Below are positions 8,419 through 17,135 of a stretch of 55,058 nt of DNA, piece by piece. A program made the position numbers and the translations under genes. The first letter of the stretch is position 1. Every line of letters begins with the position of its first letter. Source of the stretch: an uncultured Clostridia bacterium. GTDB taxonomy: Bacteria > Bacillota > Clostridia > Christensenellales > Pumilibacteraceae. The stretch spans positions 1 through 55,058 of the forward strand of contig CAMUAL010000008.1 of assembly GCA_947086925.1 (NCBI GenBank), given 5' to 3'. Below the pieces are notes generated by a model. The model saw nothing but the letters and a program-made list of their open reading frames with translations. It made no database searches and was not told the origin of the DNA.

Positions 8419-11190
8419 TTACTCGGTGCGAAGCGCAACCACGGGGTCTTTTTTAGACGCAAGACTTGCGGGAATAAGTCCCGAAATAAGCGTAAGCAAT
8501 ATGCTTATGGCAATCATTATAAGCGCGCTTGTTACGGGCAGTGCCGCAATGGTATAAATGCCGAACAGCGTTCCTATTATAATATTCAGAATCGCAGAAA
8601 TGATATACGTTATCACTATTCCGATTATGCCCGAAACGCCGCCTATTATAAAAGTTTCGGCGTTAAACAGATTTGCTACGTCGCGCTTTCTTCCGCCCAA
8701 GCTTCGGATTACGCCTATCTCCTTAATGCGTTCTATTACCGATACATACGTTATAATCGCAATCATAACCGTGGAAACAACAAGCGACAGCGCGGTAAAG
8801 GCTATGAGCGCGGCGGTTACCATGTTTATAAGCTCGTTTACCATATCTATAACTATCGCAAGATTGTCGGTTATCGTTATGTCCGAGCGGTCGGATGCGG
8901 CAACGACTGTTCCGTTTACAATAAGGTCTTCGTCGGAATTCCACTTATTAAGATAAGAGGTTACCTTGTCTTTGATATTGAAGTCGGTGGGATAAATCTG
9001 TATAACCGACGGAATATCCGAACCGCCGAGCTCGCGCAAACTTAAACTGTAAGTTTCGGGAGCGTCCTGCCCCATAATCGAACCGAAAATACTCATTTGC
9101 GACACACTGCCTACAAACCCCGTATTGTTCTCGTGCGCAGTTCCGTTTAAGCTGTAAGAGTAATTATAGGTAATTCCGTAAGGAACGGTTACATTATTAG
9201 GTTCGCCGCCGTTTTCGTCGGGCACTGTAACGGTAAATTTACCGCTTGTAATACTGTCTCTTTCGCTTTCGATGCAATATTTTACTATATCCGACTGCAT
9301 ACTGTTTTCTATTATTTCGGCGGCAAGCGCGGGAGTGTAGTAAACTCCGCGCGACAAACAGCCGTAAGAAGTGCCTTTTTTGGGCTTCAATATGCCCGTT
9401 ATTTTCAATTCTTTGCCGTCTTGCCAACTCTCTTGCGCATATGCGTTATAAACGTACGAAACGTACGGAGAGCCGCCTTCGTTTTTCTCGAACACCGTGT
9501 CGTTCGGATACCACACGAACTTTTTGTTCAAAAGTTCGTCGTAAGAAAATCTGTCTTTATCGAGATTTTCGTCGTAACTTTCGTCGCCCAACGCACGGTA
9601 TATGGTATTGAAAAATTCTTCCTGCGTACTGTAACCGAATTGCGCAAGCATTAAATCGGTAAGCGACGATTCGCTCGAAACCACAATCATAATTTCGTTC
9701 GCTTCGGTGGGAACTTTGCTAAGTGCGGGATCGGTTAAAAACTCGTACTGCGAAAGTATAAAATCGGGATTATCGGGCACCTGCATAAAGCTGTCGGTAA
9801 ACATTGCTATATACGCGGAAAAATCTTTATACTCGGTTTCTTCGAGCATGGATTTGTATATCTGATTCGCCGCACCGAGCGAAATTTTGCCGCCGTATTT
9901 TTCAAACGCAAAATCGGTGTAAATATTGTTTGATAAGTTCAGTCCGTAATATAACGAAATAGCGTTGTAATACTCGGCGGGCATCGCCTTTACAAAGTTG
10001 ATATAGTCCTCGGTTATTTCGTTTTTAACCTGAAAAGACATCATATCGCCGCTACGCTCGACAAGCCGCTTAATAAGCGAATCCACGTTTATATAACCGT
10101 TTTCGACCGACGCTTTAAGCGAATCGCTTTTATCGCTCCCGCTCGCGGCGGACATGAGCGCGCTCATATCGATAGTTTCGGCGTTTATCGTTACGGGATT
10201 GCCGGATAACATATCGTCCTGCATGCCGTGTATGTAATTCTGCACACCCGACGATACCGCAAGAACGGTAGCCACTCCTATTATTCCTATCGAGCCCGCC
10301 AAACACACCAAAAACGTGCGTTTGAACTTCGACAACAGATTCTTCGCCGACAGCTTAAACGCGCCCCACAACGAAAGCTTTGACTTTTTATTCGTATTTT
10401 TATTCGGTTTGGATTCCGGCGTAACACTCACGCCGTTTGTTTTTTCTCCGTCATCGGCGTGCGTTTCGCTATCGGCAACGGTTGTTCCGTCCTCGGCGGT
10501 TTCGTCCTCTTTATCGTACGGGTTGGTATCGTCAACAACCTCGCCGTCGAGTAGGCGTATTATGCGGGTAGAATACTGTTCGGCAAGCTCGGGATTGTGC
10601 GTTACCATTATTACAAGACATTCTTTTGCAATCTCTTGTATCAAATCCATTATTTGCACGGAAGTAGTCGTATCGAGCGCGCCCGTAGGCTCGTCGGCAA
10701 GAAGAATACCGGGGTTGTTCACGAGCGCGCGGGCAATCGCCACGCGCTGACACTGCCCGCCCGAAAGCTGATTCGGCTTTTTATTGTACTGACCGCCGAG
10801 CCCCACTTTATCCAACGCCTCGTGAGCACGGCGCACACGCTCGGCTTTATCCACACCCGATATGCTGAGCGCGAGCTCTACGTTTTCCGAAACGGTTTGG
10901 TGCGGAATAAGATTGTAGCTCTGAAATACAAAGCCTATTCGGTGGTTGCGGTACGTATCCCAATCGCGGTCGGTATAGTTTACCGTGCTTACGCCGTCTA
11001 TAAACATCTCGCCCGCGGTGTAATGGTCGAGCCCGCCGATAATATTGAGCAGTGTGGTTTTACCGCACCCGCTCGGTCCCAAAACGGATACAAATTCGCT
11101 TTTGCGAAACGAAAGATTTACACCTTTCAGTGCGTGAACGTCGGTATCGCCCGCTACGTAATCTTTTGTGATTGATTTCAACTGTAACAT
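8419..11190 (-). CDS. MacB-like ABC transporter, ATPase and permease fused
   Basis: 923 aa. Residues 1-225 are a LolD/MacB-class ATPase: Walker A GPSGCGKTTLLN (38-49), Q-loop FQSYNLIPH, signature LSGGQCQRVAIARAL, Walker B ILLADEPTGALD, H-loop VTHNPELAEQ. A charged linker (about 225-285) leads to an FtsX/MacB-type permease: one helix near 300, a large extracytoplasmic domain of some 450 residues, and three helices in the last 150 residues. Such exporters act as dimers on peptides, antibiotics or envelope stress; the substrate is unknown. GGAGAACGGTT precedes the ATG. It lies 39 bases behind the MATE gene and shares its promoter, so the operon encodes two exporters. Confidence 0.9.
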   Translation of the reverse strand: MLQLKSITKDYVAGDTDVHALKGVNLSFRKSEFVSVLGPSGCGKTTLLNIIGGLDHYTAGEMFIDGVSTVNYTDRDWDTYRNHRIGFVFQSYNLIPHQTVSENVELALSISGVDKAERVRRAHEALDKVGLGGQYNKKPNQLSGGQCQRVAIARALVNNPGILLADEPTGALDTTTSVQIMDLIQEIAKECLVIMVTHNPELAEQYSTRIIRLLDGEVVDDTNPYDKEDETAEDGTTVADSETHADDGEKTNGVSVTPESKPNKNTNKKSKLSLWGAFKLSAKNLLSKFKRTFLVCLAGSIGIIGVATVLAVSSGVQNYIHGMQDDMLSGNPVTINAETIDMSALMSAASGSDKSDSLKASVENGYINVDSLIKRLVERSGDMMSFQVKNEITEDYINFVKAMPAEYYNAISLYYGLNLSNNIYTDFAFEKYGGKISLGAANQIYKSMLEETEYKDFSAYIAMFTDSFMQVPDNPDFILSQYEFLTDPALSKVPTEANEIMIVVSSESSLTDLMLAQFGYSTQEEFFNTIYRALGDESYDENLDKDRFSYDELLNKKFVWYPNDTVFEKNEGGSPYVSYVYNAYAQESWQDGKELKITGILKPKKGTSYGCLSRGVYYTPALAAEIIENSMQSDIVKYCIESERDSITSGKFTVTVPDENGGEPNNVTVPYGITYNYSYSLNGTAHENNTGFVGSVSQMSIFGSIMGQDAPETYSLSLRELGGSDIPSVIQIYPTDFNIKDKVTSYLNKWNSDEDLIVNGTVVAASDRSDITITDNLAIVIDMVNELINMVTAALIAFTALSLVVSTVMIAIITYVSVIERIKEIGVIRSLGGRKRDVANLFNAETFIIGGVSGIIGIVITYIISAILNIIIGTLFGIYTIAALPVTSALIMIAISILLTLISGLIPASLASKKDPVVALRTE

Positions 11191-11229
11191 AACCGTTCTC
11201 CGTCTTAAATTATTTATCTTTTATGCTTT

Positions 11230-12567
11230 TTATACTTTTGCTTTATTTTTCCACTTGCCGGAAAGGAAGAATCCCATACTTACAAGCGCGCCTATCGCCC
11301 ACCCTACGGGGAACGAAAGACAAATCGACATAAAATTCATGGACGGCGCGAATATGAACGACACCGCAACGCGTACCACAAGGTCGGTTAATGTTGACGT
11401 CATAAACGCTAACATATATCCCGAGCCGCGAAGCAATCCGTCGGTTATAACCTTATACGCAACAATGGGATACCCCGCCGCAACAAACCATAAAAACAGC
11501 CGTCCTTGCCTGATTACAAACGCGTCGTCGTTGCCGTCGGTAAACAGCGACACGAGCCGATTTCCGAAAATACAAAGCAACGCCACGAACACCGCAGTTA
11601 CGCACATAATTATGACTATCGCCGCGGGATAGCCTTTTTTAATCCTCTCGTAATTTCCCGCGCCCGCATTTTGAGCGGTGTACGAGCTGAGCGCGTTCGA
11701 CATGGTATTGAATATGGACACGCAAAACGTATTGACTTTTATTGCCGCGCTGTACCCAGCGAGAGTTTCGGTGCCGAACGAATTTATAAGTCCCTGAACG
11801 CAAAGTTGCCCGACCGATATAAACGACTGTTGAAGTATGCTCGGAACTGCGACAAGCGAAATCTTTTTTAAAATTCCGAAATCGAATTTTCCGTATTTTT
11901 CGTCGGTTCTGATTTTATAAACCCTTATAAGCAGAACAAGCATTGCAAGCACGCCGCTAAGTCCCTGAGCAATAAATGTTGCCCATGCGACACCGCGGAC
12001 TCCCCACTTTACCGCCGTGACGAACACAATATCGAGTGCGACGTTGAAAACCGAAGAAAAGATAAGAAAGTACAGCGGCGTGCGACTGTCGCCCAATCCC
12101 GTAAAAATCGCGGTTGCCGCATTGTATAAAAACAAAAACGGGAGTCCGGCTATGTATATAAAAAGATATGCGTCCGCATCGGTTCGGATTTCGGCAGGCG
12201 TTTGCAAAATTCTTATAACGGGTTTGCATATAAGAAGACCTATACCCGTAAGAATTGCCGAAACCGCCATTATGCTTATAATGCTCGTGCTTATAGACGT
12301 TTTCATTTTACCGAGCTTTTTAATGCCGAAAAACTGCGAAACGATTACCGAGCTTCCTATACTTGCACCCAAAGCGACCGCGAGAAAAAGCATTGTTACG
12401 GGATAAGACGCTCCGATTGCCGCAAGTGCCTCTTTACCGACGAACTTTCCCGCAATTACGCTGTCGGCAATGTTGTACATCTGCTGAAACGCAGTACTGA
12501 GCAACATGGGCAACGAAAAAGCAAGCAGAACTTTTGTAGGTTTTCCGACCGTCATATCTTTAATCAT
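11230..12567 (-). CDS. MATE family multidrug/sodium antiporter
   Basis: 445 aa, about twelve hydrophobic helices in two similar halves. The start MIKDMTVGKPTKVLLAFSLP and the first-helix segment QQMYNIADSVIAGKFVGKEA are typical of clostridial MATE proteins (NorM/DinF branch), which export cationic drugs or metabolites in exchange for Na+ or H+. Second-half match: LQQSFISVGQLCVQGLINSFG. AAGGAG precedes the ATG and a consensus-like promoter lies at 12614-12642. First gene of a two-gene exporter operon with the MacB-like ABC protein. Confidence 0.93.
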   Translation of the reverse strand: MIKDMTVGKPTKVLLAFSLPMLLSTAFQQMYNIADSVIAGKFVGKEALAAIGASYPVTMLFLAVALGASIGSSVIVSQFFGIKKLGKMKTSISTSIISIMAVSAILTGIGLLICKPVIRILQTPAEIRTDADAYLFIYIAGLPFLFLYNAATAIFTGLGDSRTPLYFLIFSSVFNVALDIVFVTAVKWGVRGVAWATFIAQGLSGVLAMLVLLIRVYKIRTDEKYGKFDFGILKKISLVAVPSILQQSFISVGQLCVQGLINSFGTETLAGYSAAIKVNTFCVSIFNTMSNALSSYTAQNAGAGNYERIKKGYPAAIVIIMCVTAVFVALLCIFGNRLVSLFTDGNDDAFVIRQGRLFLWFVAAGYPIVAYKVITDGLLRGSGYMLAFMTSTLTDLVVRVAVSFIFAPSMNFMSICLSFPVGWAIGALVSMGFFLSGKWKNKAKV

Positions 12568-12613
12568 ATTTAGCCGTTCTCCTTAATACGCCCCAAAAAC
12601 GGTGTACTGCTTA

Positions 12614-12642
12614 ATTATACATTTAACCCACCGTTTTTGCAA
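12614..12642 (-). promoter_or_regulatory. Promoter for the MATE-ABC operon
   Basis: Minus-strand TTGCAA (12637-12642), exactly 17 bases, TATAAT (12614-12619); leader of about 40 nt with AAGGAG. Confidence 0.8.
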
Positions 12643-12705
12643 GCGTTTACCCGCACCCGAAAAGTTAAAATCTCATTGTAAAAAACTAAAAACCGATTAT
12701 AAAAC

Positions 12706-12735
12706 AAAGCCCGCACGTGTATGAGCGGGCTTTGC
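12706..12735 (-). terminator. Terminator of the rnf operon
   Basis: CAAAGCCCGC (12706-12715) and GCGGGCTTTG (12726-12735), a perfect 10-bp stem with a 10-base loop and TTTTAT after it on the minus strand, 35 bases past rnfB. Confidence 0.9.
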
Positions 12736-12769
12736 CGTAAATATAAATTTCCGACCGTCAAGCTTGACT

Positions 12770-13627
12770 TTATACGGCTGTTTTTTCGCGCGTGTTTTTC
12801 AAATCGGCGGCGGCATTATGAGAAAACGAGAACGGCAGTATGCACTTACGAGGGCATACGTCTTTGCACTTGCCGCACCCTATGCACTTATCGTAATCGA
12901 TAAGCGCGAGATTGTTGTTTAAGGTAATCGCACCGGTAGGGCAGTTTTTCTGACACATTCCGCACGCTATGCAACCGCGCTCGCATACCGAAATAACCTC
13001 TTTTCCGCGGTGAGTGTTGGAACACGCCACATAAACTTTCGCGTCCTTGGGAATACGTCCGATTATCTTTTTCGGACACACGGCAACGCACGCTCCGCAA
13101 CTTGTGCATTTGTTGCTGTCTACTATGGCAAAACCCAAATCTTTATCCACCGAAATCGCATCGTATTTACAGCTTTCGGTACAACTCCCCAATCCCATGC
13201 AACCTACCTCGCACGCCTTGTTGCCGTCGGCTATAAGCTGTGCGGATTCGCAGTCGCCGTAGCCTTGATAGTCGCACTTGTTGCGGCATTTGTTTCCGCC
13301 TATGCAATGTACCACCGCAACCGTTTCGCGGCTCTTTTCCTCGCTCATGCCCAAAATACGGGCAATGTTTGCTTTGTTTACCGCGCTCGTGGGGTTACAC
13401 TGACTCGGTTTTGCCTCCCCTTTGAAAAGAGCTTCCGCAAACGCCGAGCACCCCGGATACCCGCATCCGCCGCAGTTCGCGCCCGCAAGATTTCGTTCGA
13501 TTTCGTCTATGCGAGCGTCGCGGTCGATTGCAAGCTTTTCGCCCAAAAAGCTGAGGCAGAAAGCAAACAGCGCGGCAAGTATTCCGACAATAAGCACGGG
13601 TAAAACATAAGTCATGAAAAACGTCAC
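12770..13627 (-). CDS. rnfB: Rnf complex subunit RnfB (iron-sulfur)
   Basis: Rnf couples electron transfer from reduced ferredoxin to NAD+ to pumping Na+ or H+ across the membrane; RnfB is the likely ferredoxin entry point. The protein (285 aa) has an N-terminal anchor helix (6-27), the Fe-S motif CGGCGYPGC (52-60) with a further Cys77, a Cys-rich segment around 108-153, and ferredoxin-type clusters CTSCGACVAVCP (174-185), CIACGMCQKNCP (219-230) and CIGCGKCKDVCP (248-259). The GTG at 13627 is preferred to the ATG four codons later because GGAGGG lies seven bases upstream of it. Last gene of rnfCDGEAB, followed by a strong terminator. Confidence 0.97.
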   Translation of the reverse strand: MTFFMTYVLPVLIVGILAALFAFCLSFLGEKLAIDRDARIDEIERNLAGANCGGCGYPGCSAFAEALFKGEAKPSQCNPTSAVNKANIARILGMSEEKSRETVAVVHCIGGNKCRNKCDYQGYGDCESAQLIADGNKACEVGCMGLGSCTESCKYDAISVDKDLGFAIVDSNKCTSCGACVAVCPKKIIGRIPKDAKVYVACSNTHRGKEVISVCERGCIACGMCQKNCPTGAITLNNNLALIDYDKCIGCGKCKDVCPRKCILPFSFSHNAAADLKNTREKTAV

Positions 13628-13639
13628 TTTTCTACCCTC

Positions 13640-14251
13640 CTATATGAGTCCGTCGAGCGGCAAAATACTGCTTTCGAACAGACCCGAAAATCCAGAAAAT
13701 GCCAATGCGAGAATTCCCGCTATTATCAGTGCTATGGGGAAACCGACAAACGGCGCGGGTATGTGCGAACGGTTGAGTTTTTCGCGTATTCCCGACATGA
13801 GTATAAGCACCATGGTAAATCCTATGCCGGTGAAAAATCCGTACACAAAAGTTTCCAAAAGATTGTAACCGCTGTCCACAACCGCATTTGCCGAACCCAA
13901 AACGGCGCAGTTGGTGGTGATAAGCGCAAGATATATTCCGAGCGAATTGTACAGCGTAGGACTGAAACGCTTTAAGATTATATCTATCAACTGAACGAGC
14001 GATGCTATAACCAAAATAAAAACTATGGTTTGCAGATACGTTATATCCCAAAGCGCAAGCAGTTGGTAAAGTCCGTAACACACAACCGACGAAACGGTTA
14101 TAACAAATGTTACGGCGAGTCCCATGCCTATTGCCGAATCGGTTTTTTTGCTCGTGCCCAAAAGCGGACAAATTCCGAGGGTTTTGCTGAGAACGATGTT
14201 TTCGGTGAGTATTGCCGAAACCACAATGGTTATTATGCTAAGTAAGCTCAC
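13640..14251 (-). CDS. rnfA: Rnf complex subunit RnfA
   Basis: 203 aa with six membrane helices and the family-typical ENIVLSKTLGICPLLGTSKK near residues 18-37. RnfA and RnfE form a symmetric pair in the membrane, in the part that carries electrons through a buried iron-sulfur site; the conserved Cys in GICPLLG and in ITTNCAVLGSA are present. GTG start; four-base overlap (GTGA) with rnfE shows translational coupling. 12 bases to rnfB. Confidence 0.96.
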   Translation of the reverse strand: MSLLSIITIVVSAILTENIVLSKTLGICPLLGTSKKTDSAIGMGLAVTFVITVSSVVCYGLYQLLALWDITYLQTIVFILVIASLVQLIDIILKRFSPTLYNSLGIYLALITTNCAVLGSANAVVDSGYNLLETFVYGFFTGIGFTMVLILMSGIREKLNRSHIPAPFVGFPIALIIAGILALAFSGFSGLFESSILPLDGLI

Positions 14252-14850
14252 AGCACGTCACCCCCTTTGAGCAATGCGGCTTTTCTGCGGTTGCGGAATA
14301 TATTGAGCAAAAAGTTGAAAAGTGCCATCAGAAGTCCGAGGGTTATAAAACCGCCCGCCGCCGTTCCGAACACTGCGAATCCCGCCGCAATCAACAGCAT
14401 GCGCACAGCACCCAAAATAACGAGAGCCACGGTAAAGCCCAACCCCATACTCACACCGTCGAGTGCGGCGTACCCAACGGGGTTTTTGCTAGCAAAAGCC
14501 TCGGCACGCCCCAAAATTATGCAGTTTACCACTATCAGCGGAATAAATCTGCCTATCGACGAGTTGAGCGACGGCAAAAATTTTGCCAAAAACAACTGAA
14601 CTATCGTTACAAACGTAGCTATGATTATTATATAAGACGGAAGCCGCACTTTATCGGGAATCACTTTTCTGAGTAAAGAGATAAACACATTCGAAAACAC
14701 AAGCACAAACGCGGTTGCAAGTCCCAAACCCAAAGCATTGGTCACGTTTGTAGACATGCCTATCGTGGGGCACATTCCCAAAACAAGCACGAATACGGGG
14801 TTATTGAGCACTCCGCCGAGCGCGGTTTCTTTTAATTTCTTAATATCCAC
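14248..14850 (-). CDS. rnfE: Rnf complex subunit RnfE
   Basis: 200 aa, six helices, homologous to RnfA. Hallmarks: NPVFVLVLGMCPTIGMSTNV (residues 17-36) and PLIVVNCIILGRAEAFASKN about 108-127, each supplying a conserved cysteine facing the membrane centre. Typical length. GTG start with AAGGAGGGC seven bases upstream. Lies between rnfG and rnfA in the canonical order. Confidence 0.96.
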   Translation of the reverse strand: MDIKKLKETALGGVLNNPVFVLVLGMCPTIGMSTNVTNALGLGLATAFVLVFSNVFISLLRKVIPDKVRLPSYIIIIATFVTIVQLFLAKFLPSLNSSIGRFIPLIVVNCIILGRAEAFASKNPVGYAALDGVSMGLGFTVALVILGAVRMLLIAAGFAVFGTAAGGFITLGLLMALFNFLLNIFRNRRKAALLKGGDVL

Positions 14851-14853
14851 CGT

Positions 14854-15987
14854 TTACGCCCTCCTTTGTGTAAACCGCGGCGCGTACGTCAGAGCGTTTT
14901 TTACCGCGTCGATAAGTCCGCTGCACGACTGAGTAACGCCCGTAGTGCCCGCCAAATTTTTGTTGTCCAGCGCGGAAACGTCGGACAATTTAAGCCCCGC
15001 GAATATTTCGTTCAAAGTGTTGCCGTCTAACAGCGGCGAAGAATCGAATTTCGGCGGCGTCGGCACAAACGAATATTCCGTAAGCGTAACTTTTACAACA
15101 GTATTGTTTTTAATGTTTACAAGCATTGTAACATTGCCGTACTTTTTGTTTTCGCCCGCAGTGCCCGTTGCCTCGAACACCGTGTCGCCGTTGTTGCCGA
15201 GATACACGCAATTTACACCGCTTTCGCCTACGTTGTAACGCGTAAACGCCGTTGCATCGGATACTTTACGCAAGTTTTCGAGAATTTCGGAATCGGTTAC
15301 CGCCGTAGGCGCGTCCACATCTATACCGTGAATTTTTGCAATAAATTCGCTTGCCGTATTCACCGCATCGGTCATGCCGCCGAGAGTTACTTTTACGGTA
15401 GCCCCCGACACAGCCGCCACCTGCGACGAAGTTATCTGCTCGGAGTAAGACGTGCCGATATACGCCGCATAAACTTTTTCTATGTCGGTGATATGGCTCC
15501 AATAGCTTTCCATTTGAGATTTTACTACAAGCGCAGACACCTTGTTTTCGGCGTCGTATGCCACAAGCATTACTATAACGCCGTCCCTGCCCTTACCTTG
15601 CGCTTCGACTACGCGCGTTACGTTGCCCGTTTCCGCGTGAGTGCTTGTATAAAGGGCAAGCACTTGGTTGTTAGAGCCTTTTTTGTTGAATTCGTCAAGA
15701 CTTTTAATGGAATAGTCGCCGTCTGCCAAATTTACCATTTTTATATGACCGCCGCCGTATGCCTCGTCGTCGCTCACGCCCGTAGGCGCAATTTGATTTA
15801 TAAGCTTTGCGGTAGCTTTATCGAGCACAACCTCTACCTTTAAAAATTTATTCGCAACCGCAAGCAATGCCACGCATACTATCGCTATTACGCCGAGAGC
15901 CAACACACACTTTAAAGTATTTTTGATTGTGCGGTTGTTGTTTTTGCCCAATTCGGGAGTGCGTTTTGATGATTTTGTATCGGTCAT
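14854..15987 (-). CDS. rnfG: Rnf complex subunit RnfG with apparent second FMN-binding domain
   Basis: RnfG carries a covalently bound FMN outside the cytoplasm and passes electrons within Rnf. Here a cytoplasmic basic N-terminus and one helix (26-48) precede an FMN_bind domain with the flavinylation motif SGAT (194-197; Thr197 the expected acceptor). The protein is 377 aa, well above the usual roughly 200. The extra C-terminal 130 residues resemble the same domain again: GNVTMLVNIKNNTVVKVTLT (284-303) and a degenerate motif TTGVTQS (348-354) followed by GLIDAVKNAL like the first copy. The Thr residues leave a second attachment site possible but unproven. ATGA overlap with rnfD, SD AAAGGAGG. 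Confidence 0.93.
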   Translation of the reverse strand: MTDTKSSKRTPELGKNNNRTIKNTLKCVLALGVIAIVCVALLAVANKFLKVEVVLDKATAKLINQIAPTGVSDDEAYGGGHIKMVNLADGDYSIKSLDEFNKKGSNNQVLALYTSTHAETGNVTRVVEAQGKGRDGVIVMLVAYDAENKVSALVVKSQMESYWSHITDIEKVYAAYIGTSYSEQITSSQVAAVSGATVKVTLGGMTDAVNTASEFIAKIHGIDVDAPTAVTDSEILENLRKVSDATAFTRYNVGESGVNCVYLGNNGDTVFEATGTAGENKKYGNVTMLVNIKNNTVVKVTLTEYSFVPTPPKFDSSPLLDGNTLNEIFAGLKLSDVSALDNKNLAGTTGVTQSCSGLIDAVKNALTYAPRFTQRRA

Positions 15988-17135
15988 GCCTTTGCACCTC
16001 CTTTTTCCGATTCGCCGAGCGGTTGCACGACGTTTTCGGATTTCGGTTTTTTAACCTTGACTTTCTTTTCGTAACCGAACGGACGCGGCACAATGTACTT
16101 ATCGATAAGCGGTACGGTTATGTTCATAACGAGAATCGCAAAGCTCATACCCTCGGGATAGCTTCCGAACGCACGGATAAGCATTGTAAACAGCGCGATT
16201 CCGAAAGCGAACAGCGCACTGCCCCAAAAAGTATTCGGACTTGTGGAATAATCGGTTGCCATGAAAATCGCTCCGAACAGCAGTCCGCCGCTCATTAAAT
16301 GCGCCGCCATATTGCCGAACAGCTTTGCGCCCGTAAGACCGTTTACCGCTCCGTCGAATAGCAGAGCCATTACCGCCGCACTGCCCATAATAATAAGCGG
16401 AATACGGAAGTCTATCACCTTGCGGATACTTAAATACACATAACCGATTAAAAGCGCGATTATGCACGTTTCGCCGACAGCCGCCGCGCCGCGGTTGCCT
16501 ATAAACATATTTATAAGAGTGTTGCCGTCGGTCGCTTTCGCTCCGCTGAGCCACGTAGCACCGGTAGACGCGGGCAACGTATCGCCGAGTCCCGTTGTGT
16601 TGGTAAACGCAAAACCGAAAGCAAGCAAAAGAAATATGCGCGCCGTTGCGGCGGGATTTGCGAAGTTTTTGCCTATTCCGCCGAACAGCATTTTAACAAG
16701 CACAATAGCTATTAAACTGCCTATAACGCAAAGTATAACGGTATCGCCTCCGAAAACTATGCTGTCCTCGGCTCTCAATCCGCTGTTTAAAAGCGACTTG
16801 CCGTACACGTTCAAATCCCAACCGTCGACACGCATTACGCGCGGCAGATTGAGCGCGAGAATAAGCCCCGTGACAAGGCACGAACAGTCCCAACAAGACG
16901 ATTCGCGCACCGCTTTACGCGAGAAATCTTTTTTCAGTATAAGCGTATACAAAAGTTCGAACGCAAAACAGCTCCCCATACATACAACCGCGTTTATAAG
17001 TACATGGTAGCCGAAATATATTATCGCCATTACAAGTGACGGCATAAGAGCAATAAGCACGTCAAGCATAATACTGCGCGTGGTTTTGCTCCCCTGTCTT
17101 ATGTGCGGCGAAACGGACACTTTAAGATTTTTCAA
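15984..17135 (-). CDS. rnfD: Rnf complex subunit RnfD
   Basis: 383 aa, NqrB/RnfD family, with about nine helices. The start LKVSVSPHIRQGSKTTRSIM (4-23) and FANPAATARIFLLLAFG (158-174) are typical. Flavinylation motif STGAT at 190-194 (Thr194 the expected covalent FMN acceptor, attached by ApbE); the ApbE gene lies at 50043-51278 in this window. TTG start with GGGGGAG six bases before it; TTGA overlap with rnfC. The C-terminal tail after the last helix is Lys-rich and cytoplasmic. Confidence 0.96.
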   Translation of the reverse strand: MKNLKVSVSPHIRQGSKTTRSIMLDVLIALMPSLVMAIIYFGYHVLINAVVCMGSCFAFELLYTLILKKDFSRKAVRESSCWDCSCLVTGLILALNLPRVMRVDGWDLNVYGKSLLNSGLRAEDSIVFGGDTVILCVIGSLIAIVLVKMLFGGIGKNFANPAATARIFLLLAFGFAFTNTTGLGDTLPASTGATWLSGAKATDGNTLINMFIGNRGAAAVGETCIIALLIGYVYLSIRKVIDFRIPLIIMGSAAVMALLFDGAVNGLTGAKLFGNMAAHLMSGGLLFGAIFMATDYSTSPNTFWGSALFAFGIALFTMLIRAFGSYPEGMSFAILVMNITVPLIDKYIVPRPFGYEKKVKVKKPKSENVVQPLGESEKGGAKA

